A DNA stretch of 64,000 nt from Bacteroidota bacterium (GTDB lineage: Bacteria > Bacteroidota > Bacteroidia > Bacteroidales > VadinHA17): the NCBI GenBank assembly GCA_029552825.1, contig JAKPDL010000187.1, forward strand, positions 1-64,000, given 5' to 3'. The notes under the pieces are model-generated. The model was given only the letters and a program-made list of their open reading frames with translations, was not told the DNA's origin and did no database searches. The position numbers were made by a program, and so were the translations under genes. The stretch's first letter is position 1, and each line of letters begins with the position of its first letter. Shown piece after piece: positions 21,357 through 31,228 of the stretch.

Positions 21357-22178
21357 TTATTCCGTATTACTTCTTATCCAGTCAATAATAACAGAAAAAA
21401 CCTCATCCCTGAAAGGTTCGTTATGAAGCTCATGATATCCTCCCTCCCACAAGCGGAAGGTTATTTTGTTCGACCTGGAGGCAATTTCCATGCTGGCTGC
21501 AGGTGAAGTAATTTTATCTTCCGCTCCGTGAAGCAATAACACAGGAACGTTTATACTTTCTGCATTTTTCATAATATATTCACCTGATGAAACGGCACTG
21601 AAAAAAAGGCTAACCGAAATTCGGCCATGAACAAGCGGATCCTTTTCATACTTGTCAACTTCGTCCTGTTTGTGCGAGAGATGTTCTGTAACCAGCCCCG
21701 TATGCTGTGTGAGCGAAGGCAGGATACTCTTCATTATACGCGCAAGCGTTACTTTTGCACCTGACGGTGGAAATGCGAGCCTTATCCATGGCGATGTGAC
21801 TATTGCACCTTTTATGTGAGGATTCCTTTTAATGAGATAAGCCAGAACTATTCCTCCACCCATACTGTGACCATATATAAAAACCGGCCTCTCCGGATAG
21901 CTTTTTGCGCTTTCTTCCAAAAGAATATCAAGCATTTCATCAATCTGGTCATAGTTTTTAATATGACCTCTTTTGCCATCCGACCTGCCATGGCCCGGAA
22001 GATCAACCCCCTGAAACATTATACCTGCAGAAGTGAACTTTGTTGCCCAGTCACTATATCTCATTATATGTTCTCCGAGGCCATGAACCATAATAACTGA
22101 AGCTTTTGCTTCACCTGAAGGGCTCCATTTGTACCCTCTTAACAATAGCCCATCTGAAAGTCTGATATTTAAATCCAT
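21357..22178 (-). CDS. alpha/beta hydrolase (monoacylglycerol lipase-like)
   Basis: A 273-residue cytoplasmic serine hydrolase. The oxyanion segment is MVHGLGEH, the nucleophile elbow GHSMGG (Ser near residue 105), the acid is in LLHGAEDKITSP and the catalytic His in GGYHELHNE. The D-L-P-G-H-G-R-S-D-G block is typical of monoacylglycerol lipase and lysophospholipase relatives. First gene of the pair with the GSCFA protein. The natural substrate is unknown but probably an acyl ester. Confidence 0.9.
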   Translation of the reverse strand: MDLNIRLSDGLLLRGYKWSPSGEAKASVIMVHGLGEHIMRYSDWATKFTSAGIMFQGVDLPGHGRSDGKRGHIKNYDQIDEMLDILLEESAKSYPERPVFIYGHSMGGGIVLAYLIKRNPHIKGAIVTSPWIRLAFPPSGAKVTLARIMKSILPSLTQHTGLVTEHLSHKQDEVDKYEKDPLVHGRISVSLFFSAVSSGEYIMKNAESINVPVLLLHGAEDKITSPAASMEIASRSNKITFRLWEGGYHELHNEPFRDEVFSVIIDWIRSNTE

Positions 22179-22408
22179 CTGTTATTTGTTTGTCCATAAA
22201 AATAATAAAAAACACGCCGCACTCTCATCAGAGGCACTTTATTATATGCCGTCTTATAATTAAACCCAGCTTAATTTAATTTGAATTGTAAAAATTTTTA
22301 TTCGAGTAATAATTTATACTGTTTTTTTTATTCCATTGAATATATGCAACTTAAATCAACCTGTTATTTAGAATCATTTATTATTTTTAAGAATATAGGA
22401 TATTAAGA

Positions 22409-22440
22409 TTTGTTTATCTTAAATTATTTTTTTATATTTG
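22409..22440 (+). promoter_or_regulatory. promoter of ECF sigma factor gene
   Basis: TTTG (22409-22412), 20-nt spacer, TATATTTG (22433-22440): a full match to the Bacteroidota primary promoter. The start of transcription is predicted near 22447, about 22 nt before the ATG. The rest of 22179-22408 is AT-rich with nothing recognised. Confidence 0.7.
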
Positions 22441-22468
22441 CAGTGAACAATTGAAAAAAATTATCAAT

Positions 22469-22972
22469 ATGACGATACATGAATTTAATAACCGGCTTAT
22501 TGAACTGAAAGGGAACCTTCACAGATTTGCTTTAAGTCTCACCTACAACCGTGAAGATGCCCTTGATCTTGTTCAGGATACATATCTTAAAGCTATTGCA
22601 AACAAGGATAAATTTGTTGATTATACAAATCTGAAAGCATGGGTTTTTACAATAATGAAAAACACATTTATTAATAATTACCGCAGGGGTCAAAAAGGAA
22701 ACACAATAATAGACAGTACAAAAGACCTTTATTATATCAATCTTCCCCAGGACAAAGGTTCGATTTCACCCGAATCGAGTTATGCTGCCGAAGAGATTGA
22801 AAAAGCGATAGATTCTCTTGATGATGAATACAGGTTACCTTTCAGAATGCATGTGGAGGGGTTTAAGTATGAAGAAATAGCTGAAAAGCTGAAACTTAAA
22901 ACCGGTACTGTAAAAAGTAGAATCTTTTTTGCAAGGCAGAAACTGATGAAAATACTTAAGGACTACAATTAA
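22469..22972 (+). CDS. ECF-type RNA polymerase sigma factor
   Basis: A 167-residue sigma-70-family factor with two domains. Region 2 (about 10-80) contains LSLTYNREDALDLVQDTYLKA and the promoter-melting segment NLKAWVFTIMKNTFINNYRR. Region 4 (about 110-165) has SLDDEYRLPFRMHVEGFKYEEIAEKLKLKTGTVKSRIFFARQKL in pieces typical of -35 binding. I chose the ATG at 22469; a TTG 18 nt upstream would add six residues. No anti-sigma factor adjoins it: the next gene is convergent and encodes a lipoprotein. Its regulon cannot be seen from the window. Confidence 0.93.
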   Translation: MTIHEFNNRLIELKGNLHRFALSLTYNREDALDLVQDTYLKAIANKDKFVDYTNLKAWVFTIMKNTFINNYRRGQKGNTIIDSTKDLYYINLPQDKGSISPESSYAAEEIEKAIDSLDDEYRLPFRMHVEGFKYEEIAEKLKLKTGTVKSRIFFARQKLMKILKDYN

Positions 22973-22985
22973 AAGTTCTGTATAT

Positions 22986-24032
22986 TCAGATAGCAGGTTT
23001 CTGTTTCTTTACTGGAAAAATTATTGCTCCTGCAAATAGAATAATGAAGGTTGCTGTAATTAACCAGGCCCAGATATTATAAACTATTGATTCAGCCTTC
23101 ATTATGTAAGGTTCTGTAAGAAAAAATTCAGATTTAACCTGCCATAACGGGAAGCCAGTACTATCCTTAAGCATGCTATTGCTACTCACCTGTTTTCCAG
23201 GCATTACAATTCTTACGCTATAATTACTGAACCTTTGTCCCAGAAGATCCTCAATTACCCTCATTGCCGAATCGGCTTCTTCCTTAAATTCAATTGCTTC
23301 CTTTTCGCCTGTAAGTTTTTTCAGAATAACTCCCTGTGACCAGAGAGAATCAAAATCATTCATATTATCCCTTACCATACTGTATAATATTGCTTCTTTC
23401 TCCTTGGTATTGCCTTTGATACCTTTCCCTTCTGTTAATTTATTGAAGGTATTAATCCATTCTGAAATCAAACTCCGCCACATCCATATTTCCTGGTGTG
23501 ATTTTACACTGTCGTCCAGTACTTTGTACCTCAAACTATCCGGACCTATTAAAAGCCTGGTTTTTTCTGCTTCCGGCAGATAAAACCATTTCAGTTCATC
23601 ATCCGGCATAAATGAGGCAACGGGATAACCATGATTTATCCTTTTTTCGACAATTTCGGAAAAATTGTAATGAGTATCGAACCATCTGAATTTCTTTCGA
23701 AATTCAACTCGTCTTACTGTGCTCTTATTGAGGCTGCTATCGGAAGAATAATAATTGTTGAGTTCTTCAGCGTTACTGAAGTTTTTAACAGCCCTTCTTA
23801 CCCTGATAGTATCTCCATTTTTGTTAATTTCCAGAGAATCTCTTATTGACCAGGTCGAATCGTATGGAACCTGAACGTCCGGGATATTGAATTTAGCATT
23901 CACCCCTCTCATTTCAATCCTTCTTTCAATTGACCCGTCCATCCTAACAATATCTGTGACAGTTGTTTCCGGTTCATTGCATGAATGCAATGACAGAAAT
24001 AAAATCAGAACTGTTTTAAATGTTTTCTTCAT
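22986..24032 (-). CDS. uncharacterised lipoprotein with C-terminal membrane helix
   Basis: A 348-residue protein I do not recognise. The N-terminus has a short signal and lipobox (LSLHSC, Cys at about residue 18). The long middle is charged and soluble. Near the C-terminus (about 315-338) there is a strong hydrophobic helix followed by the basic tail PVKKQKPAI. A lipid anchor and a transmembrane helix in one protein would tether both ends, most simply to the inner membrane. It ends 13 nt from the convergent ECF sigma gene. A functional link is possible but not shown. Confidence 0.7.
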   Translation of the reverse strand: MKKTFKTVLILFLSLHSCNEPETTVTDIVRMDGSIERRIEMRGVNAKFNIPDVQVPYDSTWSIRDSLEINKNGDTIRVRRAVKNFSNAEELNNYYSSDSSLNKSTVRRVEFRKKFRWFDTHYNFSEIVEKRINHGYPVASFMPDDELKWFYLPEAEKTRLLIGPDSLRYKVLDDSVKSHQEIWMWRSLISEWINTFNKLTEGKGIKGNTKEKEAILYSMVRDNMNDFDSLWSQGVILKKLTGEKEAIEFKEEADSAMRVIEDLLGQRFSNYSVRIVMPGKQVSSNSMLKDSTGFPLWQVKSEFFLTEPYIMKAESIVYNIWAWLITATFIILFAGAIIFPVKKQKPAI

Positions 24033-24122
24033 GAATTAATTTTTGGTTATAACACCTTGTATTGTTTTAAATTGTTCTAATAATAAAATTAATAAACTAA
24101 TAGTAAATTTACAACGCAAATA

Positions 24123-24542
24123 ATGATTAGTATGTTGCAGAAAGTTATATCATTGAGTACGCATTCAAGGAACGGATTATATGACATTACTTCGATTGTT
24201 GAGTCTGTGGTAAAAGAAAGTGGTGTAAGAAGCGGGATTGCATCGGTTTATGCAAGGGGCTCAACCTGTGCAATCATGATACAGGAGAACTGGGACGAAT
24301 CGGTTCAGACTGATGTAATCACACTGCTTAACAAGCTGATACCTCATGGTGTATGGGAGCACGACAGGCAGGACAACAACGGGGATGCTCATCTTAAAGC
24401 CGGAATTGTTGGACCTTCCGAAACCATTCCTGTTGTCGAAGGCAAGCTCGGACTTTCAACATGGCAGAACATTTTTTTCTGTGAGTTTGACGGGCCCAGA
24501 AACAGGAGGGAGATTATGGTAACCGTTATCGGTGAAAAATAA
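24123..24542 (+). CDS. YjbQ/UPF0047 family protein
   Basis: A 139-residue protein of the YjbQ family, whose members show secondary thiamine-phosphate synthase activity in some bacteria; the main role is unclear. Conserved segments are GIASVYARGSTCAI, WEHDRQDNNGDAHLKAGIVGPS (His/Asp cluster) and LSTWQNIFFCEFDGPR. The start is at 24123 or the ATG three codons later. It is a single gene between a divergent lipoprotein and convergent queG. A TAAATTTA sequence lies about 20 nt upstream as a near-match -7 box. Confidence 0.88.
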   Translation: MISMLQKVISLSTHSRNGLYDITSIVESVVKESGVRSGIASVYARGSTCAIMIQENWDESVQTDVITLLNKLIPHGVWEHDRQDNNGDAHLKAGIVGPSETIPVVEGKLGLSTWQNIFFCEFDGPRNRREIMVTVIGEK

Positions 24543-24559
24543 AATATAAAATAAAGAAG

Positions 24560-25498
24560 TCAGGCTGAATACTGAAGAATAATTTCGACGTTTTTTTTGA
24601 ATCTCTCAAATCCCACACGTGCCACTGATGTTTTTCCGAAAAGTTTCAGGAACTTTTCCCTGTCGAGTGAAAGCCATTCCTGCCTTGTCATTGAAAGTAT
24701 CTCTGGCGAAGCATTAAGCTCAGGATGATTATGGTATGGGATGTTTTTATTCCATGGACATACCTCCTGACATATATCACATCCATAAACTCTGCGTTCG
24801 AACAGAGGTGCTACCCCATGGTCTATTGGATTTCTGTTTTCGATTGTGAGATTTGCAATACACTTTCTGGCATCAATTGTACGGTTTGTGTTTATAGCGC
24901 CTGTTGGGCATCTATTTATGCATTCCTCACAACTGCCACATCTGTCCTCTCTTACTGGCTCATCATATTCCAGATCTATATCAAGCATTAAAATTCCTAT
25001 GAAAAAAAAGGATCCCTTTGTTTCGTTTATCACAAGCGAATTTTTCCCCTGCCATCCAAGTCCTGCCTCAACAGCCCAGGGCTTTTCAAGCACAGGCGAT
25101 GAATCGCAGGAGGTTTTGCCCTGAACACCCGGTACAATAGTTCTTATAAAAGAAAGAAGGCTTTCGAGTTTCCCGGTAATAACGTGATGGTAATCTGTTC
25201 CAAGAGCATATCTCGAAATTATAGGCACGTCCATTCCAGTCTGAATATCAGCCGTAAAATAACTCATCCCTGTAACAACGATAGACCTTACACCTGGAAA
25301 AAACAGAGCAGGATCAATTCTCCTGGCAATGCTTCCTGAAAGATAATTCATACTGTCATTCATACCTGCCCTGCACCATTGAGTGAAGGGTCCTTCATAT
25401 TCCGAAAGTCTTCTGTAGCGGGCTATTCCGCACAAGTCAAATCCCAGTGTGTATGCTTTCTTCTTAATTGCTGCGGATATATCGCCTGTGTTACCCAT
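24560..25498 (-). CDS. queG: epoxyqueuosine reductase
   Basis: The last step of tRNA queuosine synthesis: a cobalamin- and [4Fe-4S]-dependent reduction of epoxyqueuosine. 312 residues. The N-terminal part (GFDLCGIARYRRL...YF) is the cobalamin-binding domain. Two ferredoxin-like clusters follow: CGSCEECINRCPTGAI and CDICQEVCPWNK. It lies 7 nt after the DUF59 gene at the end of the suf operon, so it is probably cotranscribed with the machinery that makes its own clusters. Confidence 0.95.
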   Translation of the reverse strand: MGNTGDISAAIKKKAYTLGFDLCGIARYRRLSEYEGPFTQWCRAGMNDSMNYLSGSIARRIDPALFFPGVRSIVVTGMSYFTADIQTGMDVPIISRYALGTDYHHVITGKLESLLSFIRTIVPGVQGKTSCDSSPVLEKPWAVEAGLGWQGKNSLVINETKGSFFFIGILMLDIDLEYDEPVREDRCGSCEECINRCPTGAINTNRTIDARKCIANLTIENRNPIDHGVAPLFERRVYGCDICQEVCPWNKNIPYHNHPELNASPEILSMTRQEWLSLDREKFLKLFGKTSVARVGFERFKKNVEIILQYSA

Positions 25499-25505
25499 TG
25501 CTGGT

Positions 25506-25826
25506 TCACATTAAGCCAAGCTCGAGTTTTGCGGCGTCACTTAAGCGGTCCCTGGTCCAGGGAGGATTAAAAGTCAGATTTACTTCACAGTCCTTCACAC
25601 CCCTTGTCCCTGCAACCTTATATTTTACTTCCTCAACCAGTTGGGAAGCAAGAGGACAATTTGGAGCAGTAAGGGTCATTGTAATATGTGCCACATGATC
25701 ATCGTCAATATTTATATCATATATCAGCCCGAGGTCATAAATATTAACAGGAATTTCAGGGTCGTAAACCGATTTCAATACACCTGCGATTCTCGATTCT
25801 ATTTCTTGCTTTTCTGACAGTTCCAT
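25506..25826 (-). CDS. MIP18/DUF59 family Fe-S assembly factor
   Basis: A 106-residue protein of the MIP18 (DUF59) family, implicated in Fe-S cluster maturation (SufT-like). The core is VYDPEIPVNIYDLGLIYDI, followed by MTLTAPNCPLA with the conserved Cys, and NLTFNPPWTRDRLSD. It follows sufE by 50 nt and precedes queG by 7 nt in the same direction. The location inside a suf operon supports the role. I leave the symbol blank because sufT is usually applied to a longer protein. Confidence 0.9.
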   Translation of the reverse strand: MELSEKQEIESRIAGVLKSVYDPEIPVNIYDLGLIYDINIDDDHVAHITMTLTAPNCPLASQLVEEVKYKVAGTRGVKDCEVNLTFNPPWTRDRLSDAAKLELGLM

Positions 25827-25876
25827 GGCAACCTGATTTTTTAAACTAACATTTTAGTAATTAAAGCTCGTGTTTA

Positions 25877-26332
25877 TTAAGCTTCATCAGAACGGTTTTT
25901 ATTCATGTTATATTCAAAAGCAATTGCATAAAGTTTCATTTGTTTAATCATTGCCAGCAGTCCGTTCGAGCGCGTGGGAGAGAGGTTTTCCCTGAGTCCG
26001 GTCTTTTCAATAAAATAAAGGTCTGCGTTTTTTATTTCCTCAGGAGTCCTGCCCGAGAGAACACGGATAAGCAGGGAAACTATTCCTCTTGTAATCAGTG
26101 CATCACTGTCGGCACTGAAGTATATTTTCCCATCCCTGAACTCAGGGTAGAGCCACACTTTCGATTGGCATCCTTCAATAAGGTAATCATTCTTTTTATG
26201 TGCAGGGTCGAGAGGTGGTAGTTCCTTCCCCTTTTCTATCAGCAATGCATATCTATCCATCCAGTCGTCAAATGCGCTGAACTCTTCAATTATACTATCC
26301 TGAATATCGTTAATGCTCATAAACATCTTCAT
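25877..26332 (-). CDS. sufE: cysteine desulfuration protein SufE
   Basis: A 151-residue sulfur carrier that accepts persulfide sulfur from SufS and delivers it to SufBCD. The active Cys lies in LIEGCQSKVWL, and GIVSLLIRVLSGRTPEEI is also typical. Three in-frame ATGs are near the start. The first (26332) overlaps the sufS stop as TAATG, suggesting coupling; the third (MSINDIQDSI) is closest to the usual family start. Confidence 0.93.
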   Translation of the reverse strand: MKMFMSINDIQDSIIEEFSAFDDWMDRYALLIEKGKELPPLDPAHKKNDYLIEGCQSKVWLYPEFRDGKIYFSADSDALITRGIVSLLIRVLSGRTPEEIKNADLYFIEKTGLRENLSPTRSNGLLAMIKQMKLYAIAFEYNMNKNRSDEA

Positions 26333-27549
26333 TAATAAAACATCCTGATTACTTTACGGATGCCTTCTGCAAGGGTATCTATTTCTTCTTCGGTGTTGTA
26401 AAAACACAAAGATGCTCTTATTGTCCCTTCAAGTCCTAGTCTTTCAATCAGCGGCTGGGCGCAGTGATTACCTGTCCTTACTGCTATTCCCAGCTTGTCA
26501 AGAATCATTCCGGCATCATACTGGTGAATACCTTCGATAACAAAGGAAATTACTGAAACTTTCTCAGCGGCATTTCCGATTATTTTAACCCTGTCGATTC
26601 CAGAAAGTTTCTCGGTAGCATAATCCAGTAGCCGTTTCTCGCGGTTGCTGATATCTTCCATTCCCAGTTCCCTGATGTAATCAATTGCTCTTCCCAGTCC
26701 GATAAACCCCGGATAGTTGGGTGTTCCTGCCTCAAACTTGAAAGGCAGGTCATTGTATACTGTTTTTTCAAAGCTCACACTTTTAATCATATCACCACCT
26801 CCATGCCAGGGTGGCATCTCTTCAAGATATTTTTCCCTGCCGTAAAGAATTCCTGTTCCTGCAGGGCCATATATTTTATGACCTGAAAACGTATAAAAAT
26901 CGCAGCCGATCTCCTGTATATCAACCTGACAATGCTGAATGCCCTGTGCACCGTCAATTAGTACAGGTATGCCAAGTTGGTGCGCTAACGCAGTAACTTC
27001 TTTTACTGGCACAATTGTACCCAGGGCATTCGACACCTGTGTAATTGCAACAAGTTTAGTTTTTTCAGTTAGCAGTTTAACATATTTCTCCATTATTATT
27101 TCACCCCTGTCGGTAACTGGTATTACCTTAAGCCGTGCTCCTTTCCTTTCGCACATCATTTGCCAGGGGACAATGTTGGAATGGTGTTCCAGATTGCTTA
27201 TTATGATTTCATCGCCGGGTTTGATATATCTTTCGCCGAATGAAAAAGCAACAGCGTTGATTGAGGCTGTAGTTCCTGAGGTGAAAATTATTTCTTCCTT
27301 TTTGGATGCGTTGATGAAATCTCTGATTTTTTCTCTTGCGTTCTCATAAGCTTCCGAGACCATATCGCTGAGTACATGAACTCCTCTATGGACATTTGCA
27401 TTGTAACTTCTGTAGACCTCATCAACAGCCTCGATGACGCATATGGGTTTTTGTGTGGTTGCGGCATTATCAAAATATACTATTCTTCTTCCTCCGATTT
27501 CCTTCTGTAGAAGCGGAAAATCTTTTCTTATTTCAATTATATCTTTCAA
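26332..27549 (-). CDS. sufS: cysteine desulfurase SufS
   Basis: PLP enzyme (405 residues) that removes sulfur from cysteine for Fe-S assembly. YFDNAATTQKP begins the fold, ISNLEHHSNIVPWQ contains the cofactor-stacking His, the PLP lysine is in FSGHKIYGPAGTG, and the persulfide Cys is in VRTGNHCAQPL. The long form with the short Cys loop marks the SufS (group II) type. It follows sufD by 14 nt and is coupled to sufE. Confidence 0.97.
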   Translation of the reverse strand: MKDIIEIRKDFPLLQKEIGGRRIVYFDNAATTQKPICVIEAVDEVYRSYNANVHRGVHVLSDMVSEAYENAREKIRDFINASKKEEIIFTSGTTASINAVAFSFGERYIKPGDEIIISNLEHHSNIVPWQMMCERKGARLKVIPVTDRGEIIMEKYVKLLTEKTKLVAITQVSNALGTIVPVKEVTALAHQLGIPVLIDGAQGIQHCQVDIQEIGCDFYTFSGHKIYGPAGTGILYGREKYLEEMPPWHGGGDMIKSVSFEKTVYNDLPFKFEAGTPNYPGFIGLGRAIDYIRELGMEDISNREKRLLDYATEKLSGIDRVKIIGNAAEKVSVISFVIEGIHQYDAGMILDKLGIAVRTGNHCAQPLIERLGLEGTIRASLCFYNTEEEIDTLAEGIRKVIRMFY

Positions 27550-27563
27550 ATTATAAATTATTT

Positions 27564-28919
27564 TCAGTTACACTTAACAACGCAGAATGCGCATCTGCTC
27601 AGTTCTCCCCTGAGGCGTTTTATAACCAGTCCGATAATTCTTTGCCTGAGCGGTCCGATGTTTATTTTCTGGATGACCTCATCCGCAAAGGCAGCCATAA
27701 GCATGAGTTTTGCCTCGTTTTTATTTATTCCCCTCGATTGCAGGTAAAACATGGCGTCTTCATCCAGCTGTCCCACAGTGGCACCATGGCTGCACTTAAC
27801 ATCATCAGCAAATATCTCTAAATGCGGCCGTGTGTACATTCTGGCATCATCTGTCAAAATAATGGAATTGTTTTTCTGGTAAGCCGATGTACCCTGTGCT
27901 CCCTTCTCAACGTAAATTCTTCCGTTGAAAACCCCTCTAGCCATTTCATCCAGTACACCTTTAAAGAGCTGATTGCTTGTACAGCCCGGGGCAAGGTGCT
28001 CAACATTAACATAGTTGTCGACATGCTGCATTTTATCAGCAAGGTAAAGTCCGTAAGATGAACATTGAGCTCCTTCACCAGCGAGATAATGATAAGTATT
28101 GTTTCTTACCATTCCACCGTGAAGGGTTATGTTATTGGAACTTACAACTGAATTCTTTTCCTGATAAATAAATGTGCCCGTTATTTTGAAGGAATTATTA
28201 TGCTCATTCTGTACCCTTATTATATTGAAATGTGAATTTTCGCCTACGTATACTTCAGTTACTGTATTGGTAAGGAATCTATTGAGTGAGATGGTATGGT
28301 CGCACACAATAAGGGTTATAGATGAACCCGGCTCCACTATAATCAGATTTCTTTTCTGATTGAAAATATCCTGTTCAGAATCAACAAGATTTATTATCTG
28401 TACCGGTTTTTCAACCATAATACCTGCCGGTATATGTACAAAGAGACCTCCGGGTGACATGGCAGTATTGAGATGTATCAGCCCGTCATCTTCCCTTCCG
28501 CTGTATTTCCCGAGGTGGTTCTCCACAACAGATTTGAATTTTTCAGCAGCTTCATTAAGGCTGCCCAGCCAGATATTACCAGGTAAAGTAATGTGTTTTA
28601 CCCCGGATTCAGGAAAATATCCGTTATGAAGAATTATGCTATAGCAGTCAAGGTCTTCAACGTCGCATTTAAACCTTCTGACTCTTTCAAAATCGGTCGA
28701 TGCAGGAATATAATTGTGATATTCATATCCGAAATAAGTCTCCAATGGGGTATACCTGTATGCTTCAGTTTTCCGTGTAGGTATACCGGATTGCATAAAC
28801 TTCTCAATTGCTTCTTCCCTTGAACGGTTAAGCAGAGAAGCTGAAACAGATTCTATTGCAGGAAGGTTTTCCCTGTAAAGCCTGTAAAATTTTTCAGTCA
28901 GTTCGTTACGGGGTTTCAT
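27564..28919 (-). CDS. sufD: Fe-S cluster assembly protein SufD
   Basis: A 451-residue scaffold component that pairs with SufB in the SufBC2D complex. The N-terminal helical part includes GIPTRKTEAYRYTPLETYF, and the beta-helix core includes VFNGRIYVEKGAQGTSAYQKNNSI and CSHGATVGQLDEDAMFYLQSRGI, which carries the conserved Cys-His near the SufB interface. It overlaps the sufC stop by one base. Confidence 0.96.
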   Translation of the reverse strand: MKPRNELTEKFYRLYRENLPAIESVSASLLNRSREEAIEKFMQSGIPTRKTEAYRYTPLETYFGYEYHNYIPASTDFERVRRFKCDVEDLDCYSIILHNGYFPESGVKHITLPGNIWLGSLNEAAEKFKSVVENHLGKYSGREDDGLIHLNTAMSPGGLFVHIPAGIMVEKPVQIINLVDSEQDIFNQKRNLIIVEPGSSITLIVCDHTISLNRFLTNTVTEVYVGENSHFNIIRVQNEHNNSFKITGTFIYQEKNSVVSSNNITLHGGMVRNNTYHYLAGEGAQCSSYGLYLADKMQHVDNYVNVEHLAPGCTSNQLFKGVLDEMARGVFNGRIYVEKGAQGTSAYQKNNSIILTDDARMYTRPHLEIFADDVKCSHGATVGQLDEDAMFYLQSRGINKNEAKLMLMAAFADEVIQKINIGPLRQRIIGLVIKRLRGELSRCAFCVVKCN

Positions 28920-29680
28920 TATATTCCGCTTTTCTCAACTTCTCTCTTTATCCACTCGTATCCCTTTTGTTCAAGTTCAATAGCAAGTTCCCTGCCTGAT
29001 GTCATAACTATCCTGCCATCATACAGGACATGCACAACATCAGGTATAATATAATCAAGGAGTCTCTGGTAATGAGTAATAACAATAAAGGCATTATCGG
29101 GCCTGCGAAGTTTGTTAACCCCGTTAGCAACAACTTTAAGGGCATCAATATCAAGGCCTGAATCGGTTTCATCGAGTATTGCCAGCCGGGGCTCGAGCAT
29201 TGCCATCTGGAAGATTTCGTTTTTCTTTTTCTCTCCTCCCGAAAAACCTTCATTTACCGAACGGTTGTCGAGTTTGGAATCGAGTCCTACCAGTTCTTTT
29301 TTCTCACGCATCATTTTAAGAAAATCGGATGCTGATAGGGGTTCAAGTCCCCTGTGTTTTCTCTGTTCGTTCACAGCTGTCTTAAGAAAGTTAGTCATAC
29401 TTACCCCGGGGATCTCAACAGGGTACTGGAATCCGAGGAATATACCTTCAAGGGCTCTTTCGTCGGGAGACATTTCGAGAAGATTTCTCCCAAGGTATGT
29501 CACTGTGCCTTCAGTTACTGTGGCATAATCTCTTCCGGCAATAACAGCAGCAAAAGTACTTTTGCCTGAGCCGTTGGGCCCCATAATTGCATGTATCTCC
29601 CCCTCCTTTACCTCAAGGGAGATTCCCTTAAGTATTTCCCTGCCTCCGACTGTTGCTCTTAAATTTTTTATTACCAGCAT
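28919..29680 (-). CDS. sufC: Fe-S cluster assembly ATPase SufC
   Basis: ABC-type ATPase (253 residues) of the cytoplasmic SufBC2D scaffold; it is not a transporter. Walker A is GPNGSGKST, followed by FLGFQYPVEIPGVS (the SufC-specific Q-loop region), the signature FSGGEKKKNE, Walker B LAILDETDSGLD, and the switch His in VITHYQRLL. It lies 17 nt after sufB and overlaps sufD by one base. Confidence 0.97.
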   Translation of the reverse strand: MLVIKNLRATVGGREILKGISLEVKEGEIHAIMGPNGSGKSTFAAVIAGRDYATVTEGTVTYLGRNLLEMSPDERALEGIFLGFQYPVEIPGVSMTNFLKTAVNEQRKHRGLEPLSASDFLKMMREKKELVGLDSKLDNRSVNEGFSGGEKKKNEIFQMAMLEPRLAILDETDSGLDIDALKVVANGVNKLRRPDNAFIVITHYQRLLDYIIPDVVHVLYDGRIVMTSGRELAIELEQKGYEWIKREVEKSGI

Positions 29681-29697
29681 AATATATAATGAAAAAA

Positions 29698-31149
29698 TTA
29701 TCCTATACTGCCCTCAAGTGTTATCTGCAGGAGTTTCTGAGCCTCAACTGCAAACTCCATGGGCAATTTATTTATTATCTCTCTTGTGTATCCGTTTACA
29801 ATCAGGCTTACGGCATCTTCGGTTGAAATGCCACGTTGATTGCAATAAAATATCTGATCCTCTCCGACCTTTGATGTTGTTGCTTCATGTTCAACAATTG
29901 CAGTCGGGTTTTCAACTTCGATGTATGGGAATGTATGTGCCCCGCATTTATCACCAAGAAGAAGTGAATCGCACCGGGAATAATTCCTTGCATTGCGGGC
30001 ATTTCTGAGAACTTTCACAAGACCTCTGTAACTGTTCTGGCTACGGCCTGCAGATATTCCTTTTGACACTATGGTGCTTCTGGTGTTTTTCCCGATATGA
30101 ATCATTTTGGTACCGGTATCAGCCTGCTGAAAATGATTGGTAACTGCTACTGAATAAAATTCACCTGTTGAATTGTCTCCTTTCAGCACGCAGGAAGGAT
30201 ATTTCCATGTAATAGCTGACCCTGTTTCCACCTGGGTCCATGATATTTTTGAGTTTTCCCCCCGACACATTCCTCTTTTGGTAACAAAATTGAATATACC
30301 TCCCCTGCCCTCATGATCGCCAGGATACCAGTTCTGAACTGTTGAATATTTTACTTCCGCATCTTTTTCGGCAATTATTTCGACCACTGCTGCATGAAGC
30401 TGGTTTTCATCGCGTATGGGTGCAGTACATCCCTCAAGATAGCTGACATAACTTTCATCATCAGCAACAATAAGAGTGCGTTCAAACTGACCGGTTTTTG
30501 CTGCATTGATTCTGAAATATGTCGAGAGCTCCATCGGACATCTTACGCCCTTGGGAATATAGCAGAAGGAACCATCACTGAAAACTGCGGAATTCAGAGC
30601 AGCAAAATAATTATCGCTATATGGGACAACAGTGCCGAGATATTTTTTTACCAGATCGGGATATTCCCTTACAGCTTCACTGAAAGAACAAAAAATAATT
30701 CCCAGTTCGGCAAGTGTCTCCCTGAAGGTTGTCTTAACCGATACGCTATCCATCACAGCATCAACAGCAACACCGCTGAGAATTTTCTGTTCGTCGAGAG
30801 GTATGCCGAGTCTGTCAAAAGTTTTTTTAAGCTCCGGGTCAATTTCTGCTGAGCTTTTCTTCTTTCTGACTGCTGGTGCTGAATAATAGACAATATCCTG
30901 ATAATTTATTTCCGGAATTTTCAGATTTGCCCATTCAGGCATCTCCATTGTGAGCCAGTGCCTGTACGATTTAAGCCTGAATTCAAGAAGCCACTCAGGC
31001 TCATTCTTTTTTTCCGAAATAAGCCTTATGATGTCCTCATTCAGCCCTGGAGGTACCTTCTCCGCCTCAATATCAGTATAAAAACCATACTTATACTCGC
31101 TGCCGGTAACCTCATCAATAATATTTTTCTTCTTTTTTCCTTCAGGCAT
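29698..31149 (-). CDS. sufB: Fe-S cluster assembly protein SufB
   Basis: The main scaffold on which nascent clusters are built (483 residues). Typical segments are [60 protein letters not shown] (conserved Cys), [20 protein letters not shown] and [21 protein letters not shown]. First gene of the operon sufB-C-D-S-E-DUF59-queG. A -7 box lies about 80 nt upstream. No IscR/SufR-like regulator is encoded nearby. Confidence 0.98.
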   Translation of the reverse strand: MPEGKKKKNIIDEVTGSEYKYGFYTDIEAEKVPPGLNEDIIRLISEKKNEPEWLLEFRLKSYRHWLTMEMPEWANLKIPEINYQDIVYYSAPAVRKKKSSAEIDPELKKTFDRLGIPLDEQKILSGVAVDAVMDSVSVKTTFRETLAELGIIFCSFSEAVREYPDLVKKYLGTVVPYSDNYFAALNSAVFSDGSFCYIPKGVRCPMELSTYFRINAAKTGQFERTLIVADDESYVSYLEGCTAPIRDENQLHAAVVEIIAEKDAEVKYSTVQNWYPGDHEGRGGIFNFVTKRGMCRGENSKISWTQVETGSAITWKYPSCVLKGDNSTGEFYSVAVTNHFQQADTGTKMIHIGKNTRSTIVSKGISAGRSQNSYRGLVKVLRNARNARNYSRCDSLLLGDKCGAHTFPYIEVENPTAIVEHEATTSKVGEDQIFYCNQRGISTEDAVSLIVNGYTREIINKLPMEFAVEAQKLLQITLEGSIG

Positions 31150-31228
31150 ATGAGCAAATGTAATTCTGTTATTCCGGTATTATAACAATTTTCGGGTATT
31201 TTTGTTAAAATTGAAGCCTATAGAGGCA

